64,000 bases of DNA from positions 20,618,501-20,682,500 of the forward strand of contig CP142456.1 of the NCBI GenBank assembly GCA_038049695.1, in the 5' to 3' direction. The position numbers and the translations under genes are program-made. The stretch's first letter is position 1. Each line of letters begins with the position of its first letter. Below, in pieces: positions 44,090-55,257 of this stretch. Source of the stretch: Cinnamomum chago (lineage: Eukaryota > Streptophyta > Magnoliopsida > Laurales > Lauraceae). The notes under the pieces were generated by a model. The model was not told the origin of the DNA and did not search any database. It saw nothing but the letters and a program-made list of their open reading frames with translations.

Positions 44090-47000
44090 TTAAGGATAAG
44101 AGCAAATACCTAGGGACTTACGAAGGGAATCAAACTGAGTGGGGTCTAAGGGTTTTGTAAGAATGTCAGCCAGTTGATTTTCCGTAGGGATGTGCTCCAA
44201 GCAAATGATCTTCTCTTCCACCAAATCTCTAATAAAGTGATGCCTTATGTCTATGTGTTTGGTTCTAGAATGTTGTACCGGGTTTTTAGAGATGTCAATG
44301 GCACTTTTATTATCACAATAAACAACCATTGTGGTTTGAGGAATGCCGTAATCAGATAGCATCTGTTTCATCCATAACAATTGTGTGCAACAGCTTCCAG
44401 CCGCAATGTATTCTGACTCAGCTGTGGATAGGGAGGTGGATGTTTGCTTCTTACTGTGCCAAGCAACTAAATTATTGCCAATAAGAAAACAGCCGCTAGA
44501 CGTGCTTTTCCGATCATCTACACAACCTGCCCAGTCAGCATCTGAGTAGCCTACAACATTCATGTTTGTATCTCTTGAAAACCATATTCCAAAATCCGTG
44601 GTGCCACGGACATATTTCAAAATCCTCTTCACTGCTTGGACATGAGATTCCTTAGGTCTTGACTGATACCTAGCACAAACACAAACACTAAAGGAGATGT
44701 CTGGTCGACTAGCAGTCAAGTACAACAAGCTTCCTATCATGCTTCGATACATTCTTTCATTAAAATCCTTTCCGGAAGAGTCTAAACTCAACTTAACTAT
44801 GGTGCTCATAGGAGTACTGGAGTGCTTGGCTGTGTTCATTCCAAATTTCTTCAAGATGTTGTGAGCATATTTGGATTGAGAAAGAAATATTCCATTCTCG
44901 CATTGTTTGATTTGCAGACCTAAGAAGAAGGATAATTCTCCTACCATGCTCATCTCAAATTCTTGTGACATACAAGTAGCAAAGGAGGTAGCCAGACTTT
45001 CAGATGTGGATCCGAAGACAATATCATCCACATAAACTTGAGCAATAAGGATATTGTTTCTTTCTCTCTTGATGAATAAAGTTTTATCCACACTGCCCCG
45101 TACAAAAGAATTTTCTAACAGGAAGATAGTCAATCTCTCATACCATGCTCGAGGGGCCTGCTTCAAACCATACAAAGCTTTATTCAACTTGAACACATGA
45201 TCAGGGCTATGAGGGTCTTGGAAACCTTTCGGTTGTTCTACATACACCTCCTCATTCAGAAATCCATTCAAGAAGGCACTCTTGACGTCCATTTGATATA
45301 ACTTGATTTTCAAGGAACAAGCAACAGCCAATAAAATTCGAATAGACTCAAGACGAGCAACCGGAGCAAATGTCTCATCAAAATCGATTCCCTCCACCTG
45401 TGTGTAACCCTGAGCAACCAGCCTAGCTTTGTTTCTAATGACTTGACCAAATTCATCTGTTTTATTTTTAAAAATCCATTTTGTCCCGATTACATGTGTA
45501 TTTTTGGGCCGTGGAACAAGTTTCCAAACATTGTTACGCTCAAATTGACCTAACTCCTCATGCATGACGTTGATCCAGGAGTCGTCAATAAGCGCTTCTT
45601 TAATATTTTTGGGTTCAAGAGAGGAAACATAACACAAGAAATTTACCTCACTTTGCACTTGCTGACGAGTTTTTAGAGGAGCATGAACATCACCAATAAC
45701 TTTTGTAAGAGAGTGATCTCTGATTACCTGACCTTTTTGGGATCGAGGATGTACTTCCTTGCTTGGAGAGGCTTCATGACTTGGTGTTCTTTGAGAAGAG
45801 CTTTTCTCTTTCAGCCCAGACCCTTCACTTTCAGATTCAGATTCAGTGTCAGGAATAACAGCTTCTTGATCCGGTATAGCTGGATCTTTTAGTTCCGTAT
45901 GTTGATTTCCATCTTGCTCATCCTGCGGAGAGGAATGAAGAGTTAGTGGAAATTCATCTTCGTCATCAGAAAAATAAGAAGGTCCGGCATCATCTACAGT
46001 GACATTGGTAGATTCCATGACCGTTGAAGAACGCAAGTGAAACACCCTGTAGGCTTTGCTAATTAAGGAATACCCAAGAAAAATCCCTTCATCGCTTCGG
46101 GAGTCAAATTTTCCCAGATGTTCTCTATCTTTCAAGATATAACATTTACTCCCGAAGGTTTTGAAGTATTTAACAGTGGGTTTGCGTCCTGTCCATAGTT
46201 CATAAGGAGTGTTTTTTGTGCCTGCCCTGATGTACACACGATTAATCACATATACAGCAGTGTTGACTGCCTCTGCCCAAAACCTCTGTGGGACATTTTT
46301 ACTATGGATCATGACTCGAGCCATTTCTTGAACAACCTGATTTTTCCTTTCAACAACTCCATTCTGTTGTGGAGTTTTCGGAGCAGAGAACTCGTGTTTA
46401 ATGCCATTTTCAGTGCAAAAAGAGTCAAAAGAGGAGTTTTGAAACTCAGTTCCATGATCAGATCTGATTCTTGCAACTCCTCCAAACTGTGCACCCTTAT
46501 CTGCAAGAAGTTGAAGCCATAAGCAATGGAATACATCAAAAGTTTCAGATTTATCTCTAAGAAATCGAACCCAAGAAAATCTAGAGAAATCATCAACAGT
46601 AAGGAAAATGTACTTTTTACCACCAATACTTTCAGATCTTGCGGGACCCATAAGATCCATATGAAGTAGCTCTAGTGGTCTCTTGGTAGTAAGCACATCC
46701 AATTTTTTATGTGGTGCTCTAATTTGTTTCCCCAATTGGCAAGGGCCACAGACGTGGTTATCCGGTTTTTGAAGTTTGGGGAGTCCTCGAACCAATTCTT
46801 GTTTAGAGAGTTTTTCCAAATCAGAATGGTTAATGTGACCTAGTCTTTGATGCCAAAGGTCAACAGCATTAATTGTAGCAGAATTGCAGTTCAAGACTTT
46901 TTCATTAGCAACCAACATGTTTTCCATGACTGTCAACAATAGTGCAAGTGTTTAGGGAAAAGTGAACCTCATTACCTGACTCACAGAATTGACTGATGCT

Positions 47001-49142
47001 TAGCAAGTTTGCCTTAAGTCCATCAACCAGAAATACATTATTGATAGTTGACATACCTGGTAGGTTGACAGATCCTTTACCAATGACTTTTGATTTGCTT
47101 CCATCTCCAAATTGAACATTGCCACCATGATGACTTTCGAGGGATGTGAAAAGAGACTTATCCCCTGACATATGTCTAGAACACCCGTTGTCTAAGTACC
47201 AGACATGTGAACTTTGAGCCTTAAAAGCAGTGAGTACCACATTGCAATAAAGATCAGATTTACGTATCCAAATGGATTTTCGTTTGACAGTATACGGAAT
47301 CAAATTCATGTTTCTTCTTTCATTGCGAAGTCTCTTACGTAATTTATTGCAGTGAGGCCTAATATGTCCAAGAATTCCACAAAAATGACAAGTAGGAACA
47401 TATTTACGTTGGGCCATGTGCTTCTTGATAATTTGGTTCACATGTTGTGGTTGAGGAACAGTAGGGTCAATAGAAAACAGTGTATTACCTCGCACAAATT
47501 TACCTTGGTTATTTGAGGAAGAAGCACCATGTTCAAATCCAAGGCCATGCTTGCTGCTTGACATGATTTGTGCACCTAGAATTTCATCCAGCTTCTTTGA
47601 CCCTGTGTTCATCCGATCAAGATCAGCTTTGGTAGAGTCCATTTCAGCAATAGTCTTCTTTAGCTTGTCCGAGAGGCTAGCATTATCCGCTTTGCATAAA
47701 TTCAGTTCTTTCTTAAGGTCTAGTATCTCTTTCTCAGCTTGAACAAAGAGCTCATGAAGTGAATCACGTCCATTCCCTACAGAAATCAACTTGTCAGATA
47801 AAATGGTACGCTGTGTTTCAAGTTGAGATGCTTTACCTTGGGATTCACTGAGTTCAGATTTAATAGCCAGATTCTCTTTTTCAGCAGCCTTCCATTTTCT
47901 TTTTAGAATATCATTCAGATGTGTCATTCTCCTGGAGTGTTTTAGGAGACTATTATATGCTTCCACTAGATTCTGTTCATTATCTGACAAAGGATTAAGA
48001 TCCTCTGAACTAATATCATCACATTTTTCCACATCTTCCTGCAAAACAGAGTCATTAGATCTTGCCATAAAAGCCATAAACTTTCCATGTTCAGGTGATG
48101 ACGATTCTGGTTCAGTGTCATTGTAGTCTTGGTCTGAATCATCATCCCATGTCACGTTCAAAACCTTTCCTTGAGATTGAAAAGTTCTATTGACACATTG
48201 AGAAGCATAGTGACCAAACCCTTTGCATTCATAACAATGTGTACTCTTGGGAGGAATTTTGGACACATTTTTTTCAGGATTTTGACCAGCATAGGGTTTA
48301 AACGAAGAAGAAGGTTTATTCTGTCCTTTTTGAAAGGAATTTTAGAAATTCTTTTTAAAATCCTTCTTGTCGTTTTTCAAAAAAAATTTAAACTTTTTAA
48401 CAAACAAAGCATCAAGATCTGGGTCTTCAGTCTCTTGTTCCGAGTCATTATCATGTTCTAGATAAGATTTCAAAGCCATTCCTTTAGCTTTCTTTGTTTT
48501 CCTGAGATTGGCTTCAAATGTTTGCATGTTGCCAACTAATTGTTCAACTTTGATTAAGTCCAAATTGCTGGACTCCTCAATTGCCACTACTTTTGGGTCA
48601 AATCTCTCAGGAAGAGAACGAAGAATCTTTTTAACAATTTTATGTTTAGGAATTACTTCACCCAAATAGAAAGTAGAATTAACAATAGCAGACAACTTAT
48701 CATTGAAATCATCAAAAACTTCAGATTCATCCATTTTCAAATTTTCAAAGGCAGTAGCCAAATTCTGAAGTTTGGCTTGCTTAACCTTGAGAGTACCTTC
48801 ATGGACAGTTTCTAGTATATCCCATGCTTCTTTGGCAGTTTTACAAATAGAAATTCGACGAAATTTAGAAGGAGAAACACCATTAAAAATAGCATTTAAA
48901 GCTTTACTGTTATAATTAAAGGCTTGTTTATCATCCTTGGTCCATTGAGGCATGGGTTTTTTAATGGTCTTGTTGCCATCAGTGACAACAGTAGGCTTAG
49001 TGTAACCAAGTTCCACACAGTTCCAGACATCCAGATCTATGGATTGAAGGAAAGCAGTCATTCGAACTTTCCAATAATGATAGTTCGATCCATCCAAGAG
49101 AGGAGGTTTAGAAATAGAAGATCCATCTCTAACAATATCCAT
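44090..49142 (-). pseudogene. gag-pol of the Sirevirus, one stop and one frameshift
   Basis: Gag starts at the ATG at 49142 (PPLLDGSNYHYWKVRM) and meets an in-frame TAA at 48342-48344. The same frame then continues with the knuckle CYECKGFGHYASQC, a long Lys/Glu coiled-coil region, a second knuckle CHFCGILGHIRPHC and the protease WYLDNGCSRHMSG. Near 46930 a one-base shift moves into pol: pre-integrase [14 protein letters not shown], integrase ([26 protein letters not shown]), an acidic linker, reverse transcriptase ([10 protein letters not shown]) and RNase H ([18 protein letters not shown]), ending at 44090. The pol frame of 949 codons is otherwise intact. Two lesions in an element with nearly identical LTRs mean recent loss, or sequencing error. 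Confidence 0.92.
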
Positions 49143-49187
49143 ATCAGAATTCTGTGAAGATCTCACACAACAGTTTAGTGTGAATCA

Positions 49188-49199
49188 GCTCTGATACCA
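49188..49199 (-). promoter_or_regulatory. Primer-binding site of the Sirevirus
   Basis: TGGTATCAGAGC on the minus strand, two bases after the 5' LTR; complementary to initiator Met-tRNA. Confidence 0.93.
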
Positions 49200-49201
49200 A
49201 T

Positions 49202-50014
49202 TGAAAATTCCTGGAGGGTTGATAAACTCAAACCTAACAGAAAGTAAAGAAAACCCAGCACAGATACTAATATGGAATTAAAAACCTAAGTTAATCAAGC
49301 AATCAATCAATAAGATGGACACCAGATTTTTACGTGGAAAACCCTGGAAAGGGAAAAAAACCACGGGACCTAACACCGGTCCAGAAAGATCAAGCACTAT
49401 AAACTCAAAGGTTACAAGATGAACTCACTCTCCTTTACAGTTGATCACAACCTAAGGACCACCGTGAATCTTGCCGACGACCACGCCGTTCACCTTCTCC
49501 AGTACTTCAATCTCCACGCCTTAGACAAGACGACTTGGCTGGAAGATGGATGGGGATTCTCCAGATAACAATACTTCAGCACATGAATCTCTCACAAGAA
49601 CTCTCTGGAGGAAGTAAATCTCTCTTAAAATAATCTAGGGTTTTGATTAGAGAGAGGTTAGGTTTCTGAAGGGATTAAACCCTTAAATAGGCTTAGGAGT
49701 TCGTATGGGATAGTTTCAGTTTGAATGGGATTGAAAAACAGGGTTTTAGAAAGAACAGGAGAAAAAATAGCTGACATCGCCGCTGTCCGATCGATCGGTC
49801 TGACTTTTAACTGAGAGCGTTTTTAGGGCGATCGATCGGACCTGCAGGCCGATCGATCGGTCTGTCTTTGTGGCTGATTTTTCGCGAATTCCCTATTTCT
49901 TGCTGAATTGGAGTTCTTCTTCAACACGAAGTGGTCCATCTAAGAATTGTAAAATACATAGAATCCCATGTTTTGTCCACCCAATGAATTAGCCAACACT
50001 CAAAAATACTTACA
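49202..50014 (-). repeat. 5' LTR of the Sirevirus
   Basis: 813 bp, TGTAAG...TTTTCA on the minus strand, with proper TG/CA ends. Palindromes at 49785-49800, 49828-49842 and 49847-49862. It differs from the 3' LTR at seven positions by my count. Confidence 0.95.
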
Positions 50015-50106
50015 ACATGTATATAAATGGTTTGAACACCTTCTTACACATTGGTAGTTGATAATAGTTCCTTAAGTAGAGTGCCTCTCTCAACTAGACT
50101 TGTCTT

Positions 50107-51182
50107 GGCCTGTTTGGATGCATAAAAAATAAAAGAAAGAAACATTTTATAGAATATAATATTTTATTTTCTAAAGAAAAAAGTCTTTTTTTGATAATCC
50201 ATGAAAAATATAAAAAAAAAGGTCATTTTCTTTCAAAAAGCTCAATGTTTTTTTCTACAGTTCTCCCCTGTAGAAAACTTTTTACGATATAAAAATATTT
50301 CAAAATGGGATTTACAAAGTGGTAGAGTAAAGTAAAGAACTTTACCAAATCTATCATGATGTACTTATTCACATGTATGGTAAAGTAAAGTAAAGGTAAA
50401 TATCACATCTCGGTAAAGGTGAGATAGAGTATGTGGTGAAGCAAAGTGGGAGAGAGTGGTAAGTAGTTTCTTTTTTCTTGACTTTACTTTATCACACTTT
50501 ACCGTAGTTTATATGGTAAAGAAGAAGTAACTTGTGATAAAGTATATGGTTAAAAAGTGGCAACTACACTTTACTTTACCACACTAATTTTTCATCTAAA
50601 CATGGTGAAGGGTAATATGTCACATCTAGGTCAAGGCATGTTTGTTTATATGTATGTTAAAGTAAAATAAATGTTTATGTCACATCATGGTAAAAGTTGA
50701 GGCAAAGTAAGGTAAGATGAAGTATATGGTAAAGTAAAGTAGGAGAGAGAGAGAGAGTTGTAAAGTAATTGCCCTTTGTATTGACTTTACTTTACTACAC
50801 TTTACATAGTTTTATGTGATAAAGAAAAGTGGATTATGGTAAAAAAAAAATCGGCGGTTGAACTTTACTTTACTACACTATTTTTTCATCCAGGCATGCT
50901 AAATTACATGTAAATTAAATGTTTAATAAAAAAATCATTCTAATAATAAACTTTACTAAGATCAATAACATTAACTTTTTGTTATTTTTGCATTTTTTTA
51001 ATAAATATTAAAATCATAGTACATTCCAAACAGCTTGTCTAAAATCTACAATATTCTTCAAAATTTTCCAAACAGAAAAAATATTTTAATATTTTAATAT
51101 TACACTATTATATTCTATACTATTTTATTCTTGTAATATTTAAATTCGTAAATATTTTATTATGTAAACATCCAAACGGGCC
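50107..51182. mobile_element. Non-autonomous TIR element (MITE-like), 1.08 kb
   Basis: The left end GGCCTGTTTGGATG and the right end (reverse complement GGCCCGTTTGGATG) form inverted repeats, and CTT (50104-50106 and 51183-51185) is a possible 3-bp target duplication. GGCC-GTTTGGA termini with 3-bp duplications suggest a Harbinger/Tourist-like or hAT-derived element. The interior is AT-rich with many AAAGTAAAGT/ACTTTACTTT runs and a diverged internal duplication of about 260 bp (about 50366-50612 and 50634-50900, each ending TTTTTCATC-A--CATG). No protein. Confidence 0.72.
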
Positions 51183-51589
51183 CTTAAGGATTAGGTAATA
51201 CTTGAGGGTCGATGGTCGAAATGCAGCTTAATTTGGGCTTCCTTGTGGATCATTGGTAGTTGACCAATAAGCATTTTGACATGAACAATCCAAGATCTTG
51301 TGACTATCACATATTCATATTCACATATTGTCAAAACATCTCATGTATTTAAGATCCTGTCCAGGATTTTTAGCCTTCAAGATCCACTAAATCCTCTTTT
51401 TGCAGTGGCTATCATATATTCACATAAAAGTAGTGTTGTGTTGTATAAATATCAAATCTATTGCCTCTCACTCCTCTTTCATTTTGCTATGAATAGTCAA
51501 ATAACTAGAGTTCAAGGGGATGGTTCTTGTTATTATGCCAGACCCCGAGATCCCAGTGTCTTCCACTCTCTCAGCTTCCGAGAAATGGT

Positions 51590-53252
51590 AATCTCAAGCT
51601 CTATCAAACCATCTCCGTTTTCCAAAAAAGGTACGGAGGAGTTGGACAGATTATCTCATAGCTTTTGGTGTGGGTTCAGGAGACTAAGAAAAATGTCCAT
51701 TTGATTAAGGGGAAAGATATTTGCAAGCCCATAGAAATTGGGGTGTTGGGTATTAGAAGATTAACCATTGTTAATGACAGAGATGTTCAACGATTTTCAA
51801 AGCCAGATACAGTCACAAAGAAGCCACACTTAGGAATGGTTTTGGAATATGTCTTATGAGACTCTAGATTTCATCAATGATAACATTGGATGGGTTATTG
51901 GGAATGGGGATAAGATTTCAATTTGCACCACAATTGGATCCTCTATGGGAATAGCCTTTGTAAGCCCTTTTCACATATTGGACCCGAAGGTGGTTGTTAT
52001 GGACCTCATGGGTATTAGGAAGGAATGGGGCCTATAAAAAATTATAAGTCTTTTTAATGACCGAAGAGACATTGAAGACATTCCTAAAATTCTCATTTCG
52101 CAATGCCCTAATATGGATAGGAGCATTTGGGCCCACTCCAAAAATGGGGAGGTGACTACTAAATCTACTTATAAACATATGGTCAAATTCCGGATTGATC
52201 ATATATAGTTTCTCCTCTTTTGGGTGGACACAATTGTAGAAAATCCCTATTCCTCAAATAATCTTGCTTTTCGGTTGGAAATGCTTAAAGAGAGTAATCC
52301 TAGCAAGATCCTTAAATCTATATTTGTCAATATTAATTTTCTTGTTCATACTCTATATGGAAAAGACAAGGAAACTATAGTACATACTCTCTGTGCGAAT
52401 TTGCTCATGTTATATGCAGTTTGGATCCCATTTTAGGGCCTTTATGAATAATTCCCCCTTTGGAAATAATTTCAAGTGGTGGAAATCCTGGACTAAAAAA
52501 GAGAACTCCACATGGAAAATGCTCTTGGATCACATTTTCCCCAGCACGTTTCCTTGCTTAATGGTGGGCCATATGGAGGGCAAGAAATAACTATAGTGTT
52601 AGGGCCCTTAGGGGGACCATTCCAAGTCCTTTGTTAAATATATTTATAGCTTCATGTTGCTTAGCGCGGCTGTGGAAATTTCAAGTCATATGAGTAGTGA
52701 AGTTCCCCAATGTGCTTGGGATAGAAGGTGGGATTAGGAGCAAGTAACCTTCCTCTTTTGTGATGCAGCTTCAATGATTCTTTTATGGGTGACGGTGCGA
52801 TTTGGTGGCCTATATCCATTTTTGATAAAAGAGGCTGAAGCGAGGTCGAAGCGAGGTCGGCCCTCTTTGTATTAAAGGCTGTCAAAGAGAGGAGAGTTTA
52901 AAAGGGCATTTTGTGCCTAGAAGATTTGGAAGTTGCTAAAGCCATAGGGGTGTCTTTGACTGGAAAATCCACCATATCATCTGCGACATTCTAGCGTGCA
53001 TCAAAGATTTTGTGTTTGTTAAGGCAATTCATATTCCTAGGGATATATTGGATTAGGGCGGCCCACTCTCTTGCTAGATTTGGACAAGTTTTGATTCTCC
53101 GTTTCTTGGTTCAAGTACTTGTAGTGTGATCTTTTTGGTTTTGATTCTGCATTTTGTTGTTTTTGTTCTCTTCCTTGATCAGTTTGGATGTTTGTTTCTT
53201 TATTGTTTGCCTTTTCTTATTGAATCTCCTTTCTTATCCAAAAGTAAAACTC
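51590..53252 (+). pseudogene. Old L1-type LINE fragment (zf-RVT and RNase H region)
   Basis: Degraded plus-strand ORF2 end. ELDRLSHSFWCGFRR, then IKGKDICKPIEIGVLGIRRL corresponds to the connector block; VIGNGDKISI and TTKSTYKHMVKF precede the zinc-binding domain; near 53050 AAHSLARFGQ is the end of the plant L1 RNase H domain. Many stops and shifts (for example at 51702, 52035, 52206). The 3' UTR ends near CTCCTTTCTTATCCAAAA (about 53252). Much older than the LINE at 9704. The upstream part 51300-51590 shows no clear motif. Confidence 0.8.
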
Positions 53253-53599
53253 ATGATAATCTTTAGCTCTTTTAAAATGCAATACCAACAAGGGTGTTTG
53301 GATGTAACAAAATTGAATTTTAAGGTAACGTCAATAGGCTCCCCTCTCACAGGGCATCTATTGCAGCTCAAAATGATATAAAATGACGAACCCAGTTGGC
53401 CCTTTCTTGATTTTCATGTGTGCCAAGCTGATTATATTGGAATGTAAATAGGTCAGGTTTGGGTCGGGTCAATTGTGGGCTTAGGATCCAGATCCAACAT
53501 TGGCCTCAAATAAAAAAGAACAATTTTATATCATTATGTTTTAAATCGTATTATGTTGAATTACTATAATCTAATACATCATTGACATATTTATGTATT

Positions 53600-54028
53600 G
53601 GTATCTCTCACGAACTTGCGTGAGAGGTAGCCTTTTTACCACCGCGTGGGACTCCCTGATAAATCCTATACCCTCACACTCACTAACTCCCATGAATTAA
53701 CATGGTTGAAATTATATGAAAAATATAACTTAAGAAACTGTTGAAATTCCATCCAACGGTGATTATTATTTAGATTAGCGTCAAATTAGGGTGAGTGCTA
53801 ATTCATAGGGGTTAGGAGCTTGAATAATAATAATAGCCATAAAGATAAATTTCATGAAAAATATAACTTGAAAAACTGTTGAAATTCCATCCAACAGTGA
53901 TTATTATTTAAATTAGTGTCAAATTAGGGTAAGTGCTAATTCATGTGGGTTAGGGGGTTAGATTTGTTGTGGGGTGTCCCATGCAACAGTTAAAAGGTTA
54001 CCTCCCATGCAAGGCCGTACGAGGTACC
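53600..54028. mobile_element. MITE with 58-bp imperfect inverted repeats
   Basis: The left end GGTATCTCTCACGAACTTGC and the right end (reverse complement GGTACCTCGTACGGCCTTGC) are related over about 58 bp, through GAGAGGTAGCC/GGGAGGTAACC to CGTGGGACTCCC/CATGGGACACCC. TATT flanks both ends (53596-53599, 54029-54032). Inside, a unit including GAAACTGTTGAAATTCCATCC occurs twice, 138 bp apart (from 53716 and 53854). No protein; superfamily not assigned. Confidence 0.65.
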
Positions 54029-54580
54029 TATTAGCAAACAATTACCCTATGTATATATCATATAAAACGAGAATCTCACCTGCGAGTAGAGACCGCATAA
54101 CTCTCGTACGCTTTTCAGCTAATATGAACCAACTTGGTACATGCCTATCAGTCTAAATAGAACGAATGGAAAGGTTTTATCATGGATAAGTGTTAGCAAG
54201 GAAACATTTTATGCTTACACTGAACTAAATAGCATCACGTCTTTTAATTGAACATTCAAACTTGACCTTTCGCCATATCATTGATGGAAGGAGGGATAGG
54301 ATAGTGAGTGTGAATTAATGGTACACGGATCAAAGGTCTGCCCAATTTAGTCCTAAAGGTCTCGATTGCACATTCAGGTATCATTTGGCAAGTCTAAAAA
54401 CAAAAGCATATTTTACTTAAAACTAATTCATTCTGATGTTTGAGAGCTTTAGAATATGATTTTGGGAGAAAGCTTCTATTGGATATATTATGTAGTATTT
54501 TTTTGGTAAAGGATATAATATGTAATATAATGTTTCATTATACATTATAATATAGAGGATTTAACCCAAAATATAATATA

Positions 54581-54753
54581 GAGGATTTAACCCAAAAAAA
54601 CACTTAATTCGGACGTGTTACGCAATCAAACACTTTAGCCATTGGTGCACCAATTAGAGTAATTGGGCCTGATTTTCATTGTTTTTTACCAATTTGTCAC
54701 ATGGTCGGCGCCGACATTATTTATACTGAATAAGGTCGGCGATGACCCTGTCC
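54581..54753 (+). repeat. Left terminal inverted repeat of the MULE
   Basis: It runs GAGGATTTAACCC, ACGTGTTACGCAATCAAA, CACATGGTCGGCGCCGAC, AATAAGGTCGGCGATGACC, CTGTCC. The inner end carries the GGTCGGCGATGACC motif that is multiplied in the internal array. Confidence 0.95.
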
Positions 54754-55257
54754 GTGAACTTCTATATAATCCGATTTCGAGCTTCATTCGTCCCACTTCA
54801 CCAAAAATGCAGAGGCCGCCTTCCTTCAATATTGTATAGCTGTGAAACATGATGACTACTGTATTTTTCCACTGTTGATGTCACTATTAATTTTCAATCG
54901 ATCTCCTCTTGCTATTGATAGGGTCTACACAAAGGAGGTAATGAAAATTCTTCTCTTCACATGATGGAACCCTAGAAATCAATCCCCTCTTTCTATTGAC
55001 AACATATTATACATATACTATCATTCAATGGATGGATACATGTTCTCTTTCATTGTATGGTGTTTATTGTCTATTTCATTGAATATGGTATACGTTGCAC
55101 AGGAGCCCTCTTTACTGTTTTGCACTGTTCAAAGCACTTTAGACATAATTAGTTTCTAATAAGGAAGAAAATGTTCACAAATTTAATCTACACCCCATGC
55201 ATTATTGCGTGAGAAGGATTGTCCAAGTAATTTATGTTTTTTATGATGTTCTAATAG
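54754..55257. other. Leader region of the MULE transposase
   Basis: No open coding stretch. It probably holds the promoter, a non-coding or lost first exon and an intron ending TTCTAATAG| at 55257. Confidence 0.45.

Larger units (their letters stand above)
40634..50014 (-). mobile_element. Sirevirus-like copia element with env-like ORF
   Basis: Minus-strand element: 5' LTR (49202-50014), primer-binding site, gag, pol, env-like ORF, polypurine tract, 3' LTR (40634-41446). Both LTRs are 813 bp and I count seven differences. ACATG at 40629-40633 and 50015-50019 is a perfect 5-bp target duplication. The long gag with two zinc knuckles, the third ORF after RNase H, several polypurine-like tracts (about 41447-41460, 41694-41706, 43587-43607) and repeated palindromes in the LTR are features of the Sirevirus (SIRE/Maximus) lineage. 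It is among the youngest insertions in the window. Confidence 0.95.
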
